Assembly (NCBI GenBank): GCA_037179335.1
Contig: JAKZHN010000001.1
Coordinates: forward strand, 1,922,001 to 1,986,000
Source: Cyclaneusma minus
Lineage: Eukaryota; Ascomycota; Leotiomycetes; Marthamycetales; Marthamycetaceae
Length of the DNA: 64,000 nucleotides
Reading direction: 5' to 3'
Shown here piece after piece: positions 11,453 through 22,124 of this stretch. The position numbers and the translations under genes are program-made. Under the pieces are notes generated by a model. That model saw only the letters and a list, made by a program, of their open reading frames with translations. It was not told the origin of the DNA and searched no databases. Position 1 is the stretch's first letter. The number at the start of each line of letters is the position of its first letter.

Positions 11453-12382
11453 ACGATGTCTCTCTGAGAACTTACGTACCTTTCCTCAGCATAAGCATGA
11501 GATTATCAATTTCGGGTCTTGGAATCTATGTTGCTACCAAAGAAGCAACGGGACCAGCATAGCGAGATTCTCCTCGAGATTTCTCATCCGTCGGTGTGCA
11601 TATTGCATTTTGGCGATGTGGAACAAAACCGATTTTCAGTCCATTATAACGAAGCTAAACACTTATATCGATAGAGAAGCTTAGACTGAGTTGAATGAGA
11701 TGCAAAAAGTCAGCCAGACATACTTGGAAATTCCAGTCGGGGACTTGGTGCTGGCAGCCTGACAGGCGAGGCTGCCATTTCTTGCGGGGCAATTGAAGCT
11801 CCAGTCTGGCTCCAGTCGCGTCATCTGCTCACCGTCTTCACTCACTTCCACGACGGTGGCCGATGTCACTTCGAGTTGTTCCCATTTCCCGGGAGGTTCT
11901 GACATCTCCAGATCATCGAGCTTCTTGGATTTGAGGACGAGATCGCAGGTGAGCAGGTTTGGAAGCCTCTGCGTGCCACTGCTCTACTTTCTCTTGCCAG
12001 ATCACGTCCTTCGAAGGAAACAACTCATTTGGCTTGTCTCTGTCTGGAAGTTACTATCGGAGAGTTCATAACCATCTTCAGATTACTCGGCCCAGAGGCT
12101 GTCTGTCAGACAAACGAGACTGCCTTTTCCATAATCCATATTGGCTACGCCTTCTTCTTTCTTTGCGTTCTAACGAGACCCGGAAAGCTACGGATGATCG
12201 TTCCTGACCATTCTTCATTCTCCAAAAGTCAAAAACCTCCGCCCTGACATTTCCCTCCCCTCGCCAGTTCTTTTGTCGTTCTATCTTTGAAAACCAACAG
12301 CCTCAATCACCAGTGTTGTCTCCCAACCCCACGTGTCCACGAGTCTCGAGATTAGCCAAAAGCCACACAGTTCTGCATCCGT
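11453..12382. other. Intergenic, no supported gene
   Basis: Downstream DNA of the amidase gene and promoter DNA of the TPR gene. The last 250 bases before 12383 are C/T-rich, as in fungal leaders. Short frames such as 11793-12071 plus lack any protein character. Confidence 0.4.
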
Positions 12383-14113
12383 ATGCTCAAACAAATCATG
12401 TCAGCTGCCTGGGGCAAGATGGCGCCACAAGAGGACTACTATGATCTCGGAACATATCGTCGCAAGGTGACAACGACCAGCAAAGATGCCCAAACCTGGT
12501 TCAGTCGCGGTTTGATCTGGAGCTACGGTTTCAATCATGAGGAAGCTGTGGAATGTTTCAGGAAAGCAATACAGTACGACCCCAAATGTGCAATGGCCTA
12601 CTGGGGTCTTGCATATGCTCTGGGTCCCAACTACAACAAGCCTTGGGCACTCTTCGATCAAGAAGAGCTTCAACGAACTGTGAAGGAAACTCATGATGCT
12701 GTTGAGATGGCCCACAAGCTCGCAGCAGAACAGACCGAAGAGAATCCCGCCGAAAAGTCTCTCATCTCCGCTCTACGATCTCGCTATCCCCAGAAAGAGC
12801 CTACGAAGGACTGTTCCATCTGGAACCAGGAATATGCCGAGGATATGAGAGAGGCATACCGCCTCAGCCCGCCCGAAGACCTCGACGTAGCCGCCTTGTT
12901 CACAGACGCTCTGATGAACCTGACTCCCTGGAAGCTATGGGACATCAACACCGGCAGCCCAGCACCCGGCTCTTACGTCCTCGAAGCCAAAGCCGTACTT
13001 GACCGAGCCTTCGCCCAGGAAGGAGGTCTCACTCATCCCGGCCTCCTCCATCTCTATATCCACCTAATGGAAATGTCCTCCGCCCCAGAACTCGCAATCC
13101 CCATAGCAGACAATCTCCGCGGCCTAGTCCCCGACTCCGGCCACCTCCAGCATATGCCCAGCCATCTCGACGTCCTCTGCGGCGACTACCGGCGCACCAT
13201 CCTCTCTAACGAAGCCGCTGTGCGAGCCGATGATAAATTCCTCGCCAAAGCGGGACCGTTGAACTTTTATACCATGTACAGATCCCACGATCATCATTTC
13301 CGTATCTACGCAGCTATGTTTGCAGGCCGTTCGAAAGTCGCGCTAGAATCCGTGAAGCATCTTGAAGATTCCATCCCTGAGAAGGTTCTCAGGGTGCAAA
13401 TCCCACCCATGGCTGACTGGCTGGAAGGTGTACTTGGCATGCGCGTTCATGTCTATATCCGCTTCGGGATGTGGAAGGAATGTCTCAAATTGCCCATCCC
13501 CAAGGATCAGGAACTTTACTGTGTCAGCACTGCACTGGTCTACTACGCACGAGGCATTGCATTAGCAGTACTCGGTAAGGTCCCAGAAGCACGCAAAGAG
13601 CAATTTCTGTTCGAGGAAAGCCGGAAAAGGGTACCAAAATCCCGCATCCTATTCAACAACACCTGCATCGACATCCTCGCAATCGCCAGCAAAATGCTCA
13701 AAGGCGAGCTTTCTTACCGCGAAGCAAGCTACGAGAAAGCCTTCCGCGTCCTCCGCGAAGCCATCAAACTAGACGACGACCTACCTTATGACGAACCGTG
13801 GGGCTGGATGCAGCCAACTAGACATGCGTATGGTGCGTTGTTGCTGGAGCAGGGCTATGTGAACGAGGCGGCGCAGGTGTATGTGAATGATTTGGGCTTG
13901 GATGGGAAGCTGCCGAGGCCGAAGCAACATCCGAGGAATGTGTGGAGTTTGGTGGGCTTGTATGAGTGTTGGGTGGAGTTGGGGAAGACGGAGGAGGCGA
14001 GGCTGTTGTGGCCGCAGGTGAAGGAGGCGTTGGATTTTGCGGATGTGCCGGTTAGGAGCTCGTGTGCTTGTCGGACGAAGGTTGGGGAGGGTGGGAGGAA
14101 GGGGCTTTTGTGA
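12383..14113 (+). CDS. Tetratricopeptide-repeat (TPR) protein
   Basis: A single-exon frame of 576 residues. TPR-like helical pairs are visible, for example WFSRGLIWSYGFNHEEAVECFRKAIQYDPKCAMAYWGLAYALG (about residues 39-82), LVYYARGIALAVLGKVPEARKEQ, and the C-terminal HAYGALLLEQGYVNEAAQVYVNDL with WSLVGLYECWVELGKTEEARLLWPQV. A conserved central HMPSHLDVLCGDYRRTI block and the Cys pair in PVRSSCACR near the end match a group of TPR proteins found in fungi and bacteria whose biochemical role I do not know. No membrane segment or signal is seen. An alternative start at the sixth codon (Met) is possible. The last 48 bases recur in mutated form at about 32066-32118 beside the RIPed block. Confidence 0.85.
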   Translation: MLKQIMSAAWGKMAPQEDYYDLGTYRRKVTTTSKDAQTWFSRGLIWSYGFNHEEAVECFRKAIQYDPKCAMAYWGLAYALGPNYNKPWALFDQEELQRTVKETHDAVEMAHKLAAEQTEENPAEKSLISALRSRYPQKEPTKDCSIWNQEYAEDMREAYRLSPPEDLDVAALFTDALMNLTPWKLWDINTGSPAPGSYVLEAKAVLDRAFAQEGGLTHPGLLHLYIHLMEMSSAPELAIPIADNLRGLVPDSGHLQHMPSHLDVLCGDYRRTILSNEAAVRADDKFLAKAGPLNFYTMYRSHDHHFRIYAAMFAGRSKVALESVKHLEDSIPEKVLRVQIPPMADWLEGVLGMRVHVYIRFGMWKECLKLPIPKDQELYCVSTALVYYARGIALAVLGKVPEARKEQFLFEESRKRVPKSRILFNNTCIDILAIASKMLKGELSYREASYEKAFRVLREAIKLDDDLPYDEPWGWMQPTRHAYGALLLEQGYVNEAAQVYVNDLGLDGKLPRPKQHPRNVWSLVGLYECWVELGKTEEARLLWPQVKEALDFADVPVRSSCACRTKVGEGGRKGLL

Positions 14114-14621
14114 GGTGTGAGCCGAGGCAACTTCGACTGAGAAATCCAGGAATTAACATTTACACAGCTCCTGACGATGACCTGCCTTTCTTGTGGCTTG
14201 AGCCTCGGTGAATTGGCTGACAACTATCCCGTCGGCCTTGGGGACAAGCTTGTTTATCCATGGGAGCTACCAAACATGGTGTCAGACTTGACTTTCATTG
14301 AGGAAGTCAGAATTTTAGAGTATCTCTCGGTCTCGTCAAATACGGTCAATAGGGGCGAGCGCGCTTCATAATCTCTCGCACGTTCTACCAGTACAGCATT
14401 AGGAGTGGTTACCACCGGTGTTTTGGGCTTTTTGAAATTTTGATTTTTTTTGGTGTTACTTCTAAGTGAAGCGGCTCCCGGCGACCTTGGATGTCCGCTA
14501 TTCTGGCGCCAAGAAGTCAAACGGCAGTCCCTCGTCGTGGACACGTTACCGCTGAATGCTCGGAACTAGAAAGCGCCGTGGTGGCTGACTGTAGAGAGCT
14601 CAAATGTGGCCAGATGCCATC
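14114..14621. other. Boundary between left flank and tandem array
   Basis: No gene is supported. The stretch includes an imperfect palindrome (GGTTACCACCGGTG near 14407) and a T-rich tract at 14430-14455. Confidence 0.35.
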
Positions 14622-15787
14622 TCAGAATTCTTCGCCGTTGCAGCTTGCAACAGCCGGACCGAATTTCTCGCCAGCAGCAGACCAAGCAGACTTTCCTTGG
14701 CCATCGGCGGACTCGCCAGCAGGCTTCGTCAGCTCGAACATGGCCGTAGCTCCGATCATGTCGCCCCTTCGCTTCCGTTCCTTCTTGACCCTTCTCTCCA
14801 TCTTCTTCTCCATCCTGTCCTGCTCCATTCTGAGATCTCTTTCCTTAACGCCTTCCGTCTCTTTCTTTGCGATTTCGATCTCGAAGCGGTTGGCCAGATC
14901 CGAACCCATCCACGACTTTCCTTCTTTCTGCATTCTTCCCTGAACAACTTGCATGAGCTCCTTCAAGCTCTTCATGCCAATATTATCTGCAATATAGCTG
15001 AGATTCATATTGGCAGGAATATTTCCGGTCTTAAAGCCTCGTTTGATCGCGTAACTGACGCGGGTACAAGAGGGGGCGCTCACGGACAGGATGGAAAAAT
15101 TAATGTCCATATCCAGCTCTGGAGTGGGTTCGCCGGAAGAGCTGCCGGTAGCTGCGCTAAAGAGGTTCAGATAGCTTGACGGATTGCTCGAGGCTTCGAG
15201 GAGCGTGGAGACCGAGGGTTGGTACGGGTCTCCGCCAAGGGTGCCAGTTGGTAAAGAGAATTGGAAGGATAGCGAGGTCTTGGTACTCGGCTTGGTAACT
15301 GGCGCGGTAGCGGCTGGTGTGGCAATGACGCGGTCCAAGGCGACGACAAAGGCGGGGGGCTAACCAGCAGCTGGTGAGCCGCTTGTCGTGACACCAAGGC
15401 GACTAGGAATCAGAAAAAGTCAGCTAATTGTCTAAAATCGAGGAACCAAAAGCTATTGAGCGGTAGAGCGGAGCAGGAGGATAAAACTTACGGCGCCATG
15501 CTGCCTGCCTAGGCCTTTGCGCGCTAATAAATCTTATTGACCCTTCGGTCACTTTTCACCACCTTCGACTCATCAGTCGTCTTCTTGGGCTTGGGCTTGG
15601 GCCTGGTGCCTTTGTTGCTCTTTGCATTGGAGGTCTTCGCGTGGTGATGAGCTTTGCTGCTACCATTGCGCTTGCCAACGTTGTTGCGCTTTTCGATGGT
15701 CGGCTTGGCGGCCAGTAGCTCGTCAAAAGCCACGTCGAGGGCGGCGCGGCCGGTCTCCTGGTTCTTGTTGCCCTGCGTAGTTGACAT
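14622..15787 (-). pseudogene. Array copy A: family gene with three nonsense codons
   Basis: The first of ten tandem relatives. Exon 1 runs 15787-15492 (starts MSTTQGNKNQETG and contains AFDELLAAKP) and exon 2 runs 15402-14622. They are joined over a GTAAGT...TTCCTAG intron at the same place and phase as in copies B, I and J. Read this way, TAG codons fall in frame at 15526-15524, 15511-15509 and 15362-15360. Each is one C-to-T step from CAG, the expected RIP change at CpA. Otherwise exon 2 keeps a 240-codon frame with NMNLSYIADNIGMKSLKELM, SWMGSDLANRF, a Lys/Arg/Glu-rich helix and AMFEL near the end. It could still be expressed as a truncated form, or a different splicing could avoid some stops. 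The family is unrecognised. Confidence 0.65.
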
Positions 15788-16305
15788 CTTGAAGAGTCGG
15801 TTGGTACTTTGCAAATGGAGGTACGAGAAGACAGTGGTTGATGCGGGAAGGGGAAGCGCAGCAAGTTGTGGGAGGTGTAGGTGTGCTCCTCCCCTAGAGC
15901 GGCTCGCCTCCTCACTAGCGCCTGGCGAGCCAAAAGATGTGATATTAAGCTAGCGATCGCTTGAAAGCCGCAAGTACTGGAAACAAGTGATATGACGTAA
16001 GTGATATGGAGCTATCTGTATTTCTAAGATATGCATAGCTAACTATATAGGGTAACTAAACTTGAAACTTCTATGCATGAAGCCGTATTGGAAAACTAAA
16101 ATGAATGTAAAGCTTGAGTTATATATCACGGTATTAACCATTTATTTCATGGATTTCTAAATGGAACGGTGAAATTTTAAGGGGGATAGCCCACATCGAT
16201 ACCACCTAGCAAGGGGTTACTCTTGATGAAAGCGCAATTGATTTACTAGCTATGCGTAAGTACACGAAAGAAGAAGACCTTCGTCACTACGTCGTATCTG
16301 GCGAT
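15788..16305. other. Duplicated upstream region of copy A
   Basis: This non-coding stretch has recognisable relatives upstream of other copies: blocks such as GCAGCAAGTTGTGGGA, GTGTGCTCC and GGAAAACTAA recur near 17930-18100, 19710-19800 and 31830-32060. The tandem duplication unit therefore includes the promoter, not just the coding part. No gene is seen. Confidence 0.55.
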
Positions 16306-16554
16306 TCAATCGATATCGTGCCGAAAGAAAATCCCAAAAAGTGCGGTTTGCAGGATGTCTTCGGCATTTGGATCGTTCAAAGGTGACTCGAGGTCAGAGA
16401 TCTCGTCGTCAGGGAGCATGTCGTCGGCAATAATATTGGAGTGGCCGGAGGCGTTCTGACCACCGGAGACGTCCTGACCGCCGGAGACGTTCTGATCGCT
16501 GGAGACGTTCTGGGACTGTCTAGCGGCCTGGTCTATTCCGTCTGACATTGGCAT
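16306..16554 (-). CDS. Small frame with an 18-nt coding minisatellite
   Basis: An 82-codon frame starting MPMSDGIDQAARQ. Bases 16446-16520 are four degenerate 18-nt units, translated as Q(N/D)VSG-like hexapeptides, followed by an acidic tail. It lies just downstream of copy B on the same strand and may be a separate small gene, a spliced 3' extension of copy B, or non-coding. No family is recognised. Confidence 0.25.
   Translation of the reverse strand: MPMSDGIDQAARQSQNVSSDQNVSGGQDVSGGQNASGHSNIIADDMLPDDEISDLESPLNDPNAEDILQTALFGIFFRHDID
16446..16520. repeat. 18-bp minisatellite, about four units
   Basis: Units are of the form CGTTCTGACCACCGGAGA with one to four substitutions per copy. Being a multiple of three, the array keeps the reading frame on the minus strand. 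Confidence 0.75.
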
Positions 16555-16683
16555 CCCCGAGTTGAAGAGACCGGCGCTGGTAGTCGAGGTACGACGTGAA
16601 CTCTGGCCACGATTGTTGGATGTGGCGTAAGCTCAGGGGTAAGCACCCTGCAAACTCGGAGACGACAGCGCGGTATTCCAGGC

Positions 16684-17866
16684 TCAAGCCTCATCTTTGG
16701 CATGAGCCATTTCATGGTCCTTGTCTCCACCAATCGTATCAATCGTACCAATCGTACCAGCTTCGTTCTCGCCGACACCTTCGACTGCCTTCCAAGGGAG
16801 CTTAAACATTCCCACGGCTCCCGTCTCGCCTCTCTTCCTTGCCTCCTTCTTCTCCATCCCCAATTTCAGCTCTTGCCTCTTCACCTGCCTGTCCTCCCGA
16901 ATGCGCATAACTCTCTGCTTATGATTCGTCTTGCGGTATTCTTCCTCTTTTATAGCAATCTCACGCTGGAATTTGTGCTTCAGATCTGAGCCAATGAACT
17001 CCATGCCCTTCTTCGCATCTGCCTTCTTCACCGTATCCATAAGCTCTCTTAGCAAGTTCAACCTCAAACTGTTTGCTAGAGTGCCGAGACTCATATTCTT
17101 CGGGAGTACACCCCTTTTAAATGCGGTGGTGAGGGCCAGCTTGATTGTCTTGGGATTGGGAGTCTTGAAGCTGAGCGCTGAAAGGTCAAAGTCTGCGTCG
17201 GAATTGGTAGTTGAGGAGCTCGTGCGGGAGGTGCCGAAGTCGCCAGAGGGGTTGTTGGACTTAGGGTGCTTGCTGCTATCGTTCGCGACGAAGAGAGATC
17301 CCAGAGGCTTGACCGGGAGTGCAAGGTATAATGACAACGGGCCGTCGGCTTTCTTGACGTCGTCATGTAGGGTGGTCTCTGCAGCGGTGGAAGTGATGCT
17401 CGTAGCACCATCGGTAAGCGCAGTGGCTTTCCCGTTGATCGTAGGATTGCTCGACTTCGAGAACGAGGAGTCCTTCACACTGTCCAGACTCCAGAAGGCT
17501 ACGAAGAGGTAAGCCCGATTGTCTAACGATCAGTGGAAAATCAAAGGACATCAAAAGACAGCGCAGTACTTACGACGACAAATGGGTGTCCAAGCCCTTA
17601 CGAGCCGTTCGTTTAACCTTCCCGTCCTGGCTTTGCGCCCCATGCGTCGCCTTTTTCACACCCGAGTGGTGCTTGCTCTGGCTGTGCGACTTCGTGTTAT
17701 TGCGAAAGCTCTTACCGCTGCCATTGCCCTTGCTATTGCACTGGTTCTTGGGCTTTTAAGGAGCTAGTAATTCGTCGAGAGCCAAATCAATATTGCTGGG
17801 CTTTTAAAAGGTCGTCCTAACGCTGCTGCTAGCAGCCTCCGGGGTTGAGAATTGCGTGGTCGATAT
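16684..17866 (-). pseudogene. Array copy B: start codon lost, two TAA in exon 1
   Basis: Exon 1 runs 17866-17574 and exon 2 17479-16684 (GTAAGT donor; a GGACAG acceptor keeps the frame). Exon 2 is an intact 264-codon frame with the best-preserved family motifs: PLSLYLALPVKPLGSL, DFDLSALSF, LPKNMSLGTLANSLRLNLLRELM, GMEFIGSDLKHKF, a Lys/Arg-rich helix and VGMFKLPWKAV. In exon 1, the position matching the ATG of copy A (MSTTQ) reads ATA, and TAA codons lie in frame at 17806-17804 and 17758-17756. All three are single RIP-type transitions. No other ATG precedes exon 2. Probably inactivated, but only lightly mutated. Confidence 0.65.
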
Positions 17867-18385
17867 ATTGAATATTTGGTTTGTGAGCGGAGCTAGAAGG
17901 AAGCAGTAATGGATTAGGAGGGCGCAGAAAGTTGTGGGAATAGCCAGGTGTGTGCTCCGCTACAGCGGCTGGTCAGCTCTTAGCCAATTTGCTATTAAGC
18001 TACGGACCGCTTACGGCCCGTGAAAAATTTGGAGCTAGCTGTATTAAGAAACCCAGTATAAATTCATTTTGAATTTAATATTGTATTTGGAAACTAAAAA
18101 TGGAGCTGGAGCTAAATTTTTCTATTACAATTTAAATCACGGAACAAAGGGGTTATTTTTAATGAAAAATGTAATTTGCTAATTACCTATGACCGGGGAA
18201 TCCAGGGAAAGTTCCCTTTTTTAACAAAAGGTAGCGATAATACGCCAAGACCATACCCTAAGCAGCAGCGGTCTTAGCCAAGTTTGCAAAATATGAGATT
18301 AGGGGTTGATATCTTCTTCTCGGACCCAAAAGCGGCCACACAAGACCCAAGCTTCAAGCCGCACCTTAGAAAGTTCCAACCGTTT
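17867..18385. other. Duplicated upstream region of copy B
   Basis: Similar in layout to the region upstream of copy A (GTGTGTGCTCCGC block, then an A/T-rich stretch with GGAAACTAAA). No separate gene is seen. A/T content begins to rise here. Confidence 0.45.
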
Positions 18386-19540
18386 TTAGGTTATTTTATC
18401 TCTACCTCCAGCCATTGAACCAACCTTTTCCCCAGGAACCATCGTCTTAGGAAGCTTGAACATTCCTTCGGCTCCTCCCACCATGCCCCTCTTCCTCGCC
18501 TCCTCCTTCAATCTCTTCATTTTCATCTCCTGCATCTTGTCCTTTCTTTCCTCCTTCTCGCGAATGATTCGATCCCTACGAGTAGTCTTTCTCAGGTCTT
18601 TCTCTTTAACCACAATCTTTTTCCGGAACCTCTTCTCCAACTCCGAATTCGCAAACGCCATACCTTGCGTCTTTTTGACAACGTCCATAAGTCTCTTTAG
18701 TAAGGTCAAGCTTATATAGCTTGCCAGCATGCTAATATTAACGTTTTTAGGTAATACGCCCGTTTTGAACGCGATCGTTAGGGCTTGTTTAATAGTCTAA
18801 TAACTGGGTTCCTCGAAGGTAAGCGCGGACAAGTCGAGACCTCCCGTGAATATAGGGATCGAAGCGCTGGTGCTATCATGGAGAGTGCTAAATAAGGCGT
18901 AGGGGCTGATAAAGCCGGAGCGCTATATAATATTGTTCGGAACGGGTGAGATAGTGGGCGAGCTAAATGGAAAAGGGTTTAGGGATTAAATTGTTAAAAA
19001 AAAGTAAGATGATAATGGACCATTATATTATTTCTCGGTATTTGCGGTAATGGTAGCGATATTCTTAATACCACCGGTAGGCGCAAAAGCATTATAGGTG
19101 GTCGTGAATGCTTTTTTGGTGCCAATAGAGTGCCTCGAGGGAGGATGCGTAACCAAACCACTGCGGAAGGTACGCCAATTGCGCAATTGTTAAGGGAAAA
19201 AGCGGAAGTTTCTTAATAGCAGATTGTGGACAAAATGTATTTACGAGGCGATAATGCTATCCAAGCGATCGTCCAATATTGCATAAGCCGCGCGCTTGGT
19301 TTTCTCGATTTTTTTCTTATACGAGCCTTATATCGATTTTTTAATATTATTGCTATTTTTATTTTTCGCGTAGGATTTCGTTTTGTTATTGCCCTGGGTT
19401 TTTCCGTTATTTTTAATTTAGCGATTGCCTTTATTTTGGATTTTGAAAGCCGCGCCGGTGCTAGCTATATTAAAATCTTGGCCAAATTACGGGTTAATCG
19501 CTTCGATAATGCTATTAAGGGCTTTTATTAGCGGGTTTTT
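18386..19540 (-). pseudogene. Array copy C, eroded
   Basis: The 3' part keeps a 114-codon frame (18730-18386) with LTLLKRLMDVVKK, GMAFANSELEKRF, a strongly basic helix and EGMFKLPKTMV. Upstream, stops and frame losses accumulate, but the GPLSSY motif region (near 19000-19040) and a CCTCGTAAAT donor (about 19244) in the family position are still visible. Exon 1 is A/T-biased. This is a transition stage between the mild damage in A and B and the heavy damage in D to G. Confidence 0.7.
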
Positions 19541-20163
19541 ATTCGAGATATCGAATAGCGATTTAAAGGTGAATTAAAATGCTAATGATTATAATTCGAA
19601 ATTGCGCAATAATTGGTATAAAAAGTTTTTAAATTAAATCTAATCGGTATATATATAAAAAATTCACGCGGGAAATTTAAATAATATAAAACTAATTAAG
19701 CGATACGAAATTAGCTATATTAGGAAACCAAGCGTGAAAATTAATAATAAATATAAAGCTTAAGCTATATATTATATTCACGGTATTATCCCGTAATTTA
19801 AAAAATTTCCAAACTTGGTTTTGCTCGGCTAATAATAGCCGTTTTGCCGCTATATTAATTTTGGGAGCTTTTTTAAAAATCGAGTTGGTTTTAAATACTC
19901 GATCGATAATATAGCTAATTAAAATACCGTAGGGCTTTTGCAAACGATTGGAAAAATTATTTTAAAAATGATATATTAAAAAAATGCAATTATAATAATA
20001 GTTTAATTGATTAATTATTTATATAAAATAATATTAATTTTGGTTCTTTATTATTCTAAAAAATACCCTAATTAGCTAAGGTCCGCAAAATAACTCCCAA
20101 ATGCTTGCGGCCTAATGCGTTTTTCTCGGAATGGAACCCAAATTCCAAAACGCACCTTAATTT
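19541..20163. other. RIPed upstream region of copy C
   Basis: A/T-rich. Blocks such as AAAGCTTAAGCTATATATTATATTCACGGTATTA correspond to AAAGCTTGAGTTATATATCACGGTATTA upstream of copy A (about 16110-16138), with extra A and T. No gene is seen. Confidence 0.5.
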
Positions 20164-21300
20164 TTAAAATTCCTCGTTTTTATCCTTAACGATTATACTA
20201 ATTATATTTTCGCCACCAAGCATTTTTTTCGGCAATGGGAATATACCAATCGCACCATTTATTACGCCTTTTTTTTGGCCTTTTGCCTTTTTCTTTTTAT
20301 TTTTTGCTCCATTTTTTTTATCACGCACTCGACCAATCCTTTTCTCGCGACTCGTTTTTGAAATATTTTCCTCCTTTATTAAAATCTTTTTTACTAACCG
20401 CTTTTTTAATTCCGACCTAATAAAGGCTTTATTATTTTTTTCCTTTTTTATCTTAATTTTGTTTTTAAGCTTTTTTAAAAAGCCCAAGCTTAAATTATCG
20501 GCTAAAATACCCAAATTAATATATTTGGGAAATATATCCCGTTTAAAAACGATTATTAAAGCCGATTTAATTGCTTTAAAACCGGGATTTTTGAAATTTA
20601 GCGCGGCTAAATTAAGGTCGGGAATTAAGGCAATGGTGTTATTTTAATTGGTGCCTAATGCGTTTAAGAAATTTCCGCTGGTAAAGCTAGGTTTTTTAAT
20701 AAAATCGTTTAGGATAAAAAAACCGGTAAAAAAGGCGAACGGAACTTTTAAAAGCTTGATCGGCAATTATAAATAGGAAAATAAAGGTTTTTTAAGCTTC
20801 TCCGTTATATCGGTTTTAAAAATAATGGAAATAATGCCTAAAATATTCTTGGCAACCGTGGAAATATTTTTAATAATTATAATAAAGCCGTTTAAAAAAG
20901 GGTTTATATTGCTTAGCGTATTGCGAAAAATAAAATTATTATTTAAAAACGAGTGAAAAATAAATAAATTATAAAACCGCAAATTAAAGGATAAAGCAAT
21001 ATATACGATAATATTTACGCGTTTAATATTTTGCGTAGCGCGTTTTAGGCTTTTTTTTTCTCGTGGCTTTTTTAAAATCTATATATTATTTTTTTAATAC
21101 CGTGGCTAATTTTACCTTTTCCGGGTCGGCTTTTCTCGCTATTATTGCGCTAATTAAAGCTTTTATTCGCGCCGTTTTGCTTTTTCTCGGTAATTAAAAA
21201 TTCGGCGAAAGCCAAATTAATAGCTTGGTCGGGCTTTTAATTAATCGCTCCTTTAATATTGCTAGAAATTTTTATAATCGTGTTTTCGGTAGCTAATATA
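20164..21300 (-). pseudogene. Array copy D, heavily RIPed
   Basis: Bases 20514-20164 still translate to a family C-terminal part: LADNLSLGFLKKL, AFIRSELKKRL, a Lys-rich helix and GAIGIFPLPKKMLGGE. The LSxYL motif appears near 20775 as PLFSYL then TAA then LPIK, that is, one in-frame stop inside the motif. Near 21200 a remnant of the AFDELLA block of copy A is readable as AFAEFL. Almost every polar codon has moved to Lys, Asn, Ile or a stop, as expected from transitions to A and T. Confidence 0.7.
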
Positions 21301-22124
21301 TTGCATTTCTAATTGTAATGGATTTGGTAAATAGCAATGATAAACGGAATAAAATAGCGCAATAAATTGCGGGGAAATTAGGCGGTATCTATAAAAGGAA
21401 ATTCGCGCGGAAAATTGAAGCGATATAGAGCTAGCTTATCTGGGAAAATTAGGCGGAGAATTATCCCGGATATAATATTAAAAAATTAAAAATAGTTAAA
21501 AAGCTAAGGTAATATTATATTATTAACGCGTAAACGAAAAAATCCCTAGCTTTGGATTTTTTATTACTATTTACTAGCTATTCTACCGCTATATAAACTC
21601 CGAAAGCGTTTCGTAAATAGCGTCGGATTTGAATACTAAATCGATTATATAAATTATTTGGGTTTTATTAATATTGGTATTAAAAGGGTAAAATAAAATG
21701 ATTATTTAAAAAATAAATAATAAAGGTAGCAAATAACGAGTATATTTATAATTTAATTTAATTTATAAAGAATTTCCAACCGCCGCGTAAATATACCTAT
21801 AGCTAGCGTAATAGCCTAAAGCGTTTAAGGGTAGCCACGGTAGTTATAATTAAGGAATAGCGCACGGTTTATTTTAATTTTGGAATCGGTATTGCAATAA
21901 TTAAATTTATTACGCTTACGGTTTAATAGTAAAATTGCGAATTAGCAAAAATATATAGCTAATTTTTTATTAATATACGTAATAGCTAAAATATTACGTT
22001 AAAAGCATTTTTAATCCTTATTATTTTGCTATAAAATATATTAAAAGCTTACTCCCTTTTAAAAATTTAAGAAAATTAACCCGTGACGCTATATATTAAG
22101 CTTATTTAGGGTTTAGCCTATTTC
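21301..22124. other. RIPed upstream region of copy D
   Basis: A/T-rich, no frame of note. It contains remnants of the shared upstream block (GAAAATTGAAGCGATATAGAGCTAGCT near 21410). Confidence 0.45.

Noticed and set aside
17363..17554. Apparent frameshift in copy B at the exon 1/exon 2 junction
   Set aside because: Using the GGACAG acceptor at 17480 instead of the TTCGTAG acceptor restores the frame, so no indel is needed.
19226..19531. 101-codon hydrophobic plus-strand frame resembling a membrane protein
   Set aside because: It is antisense to the RIPed Lys/Asn-rich exon 1 of copy C; A/T-rich antisense of Lys codons reads as Phe/Leu and imitates membrane segments.
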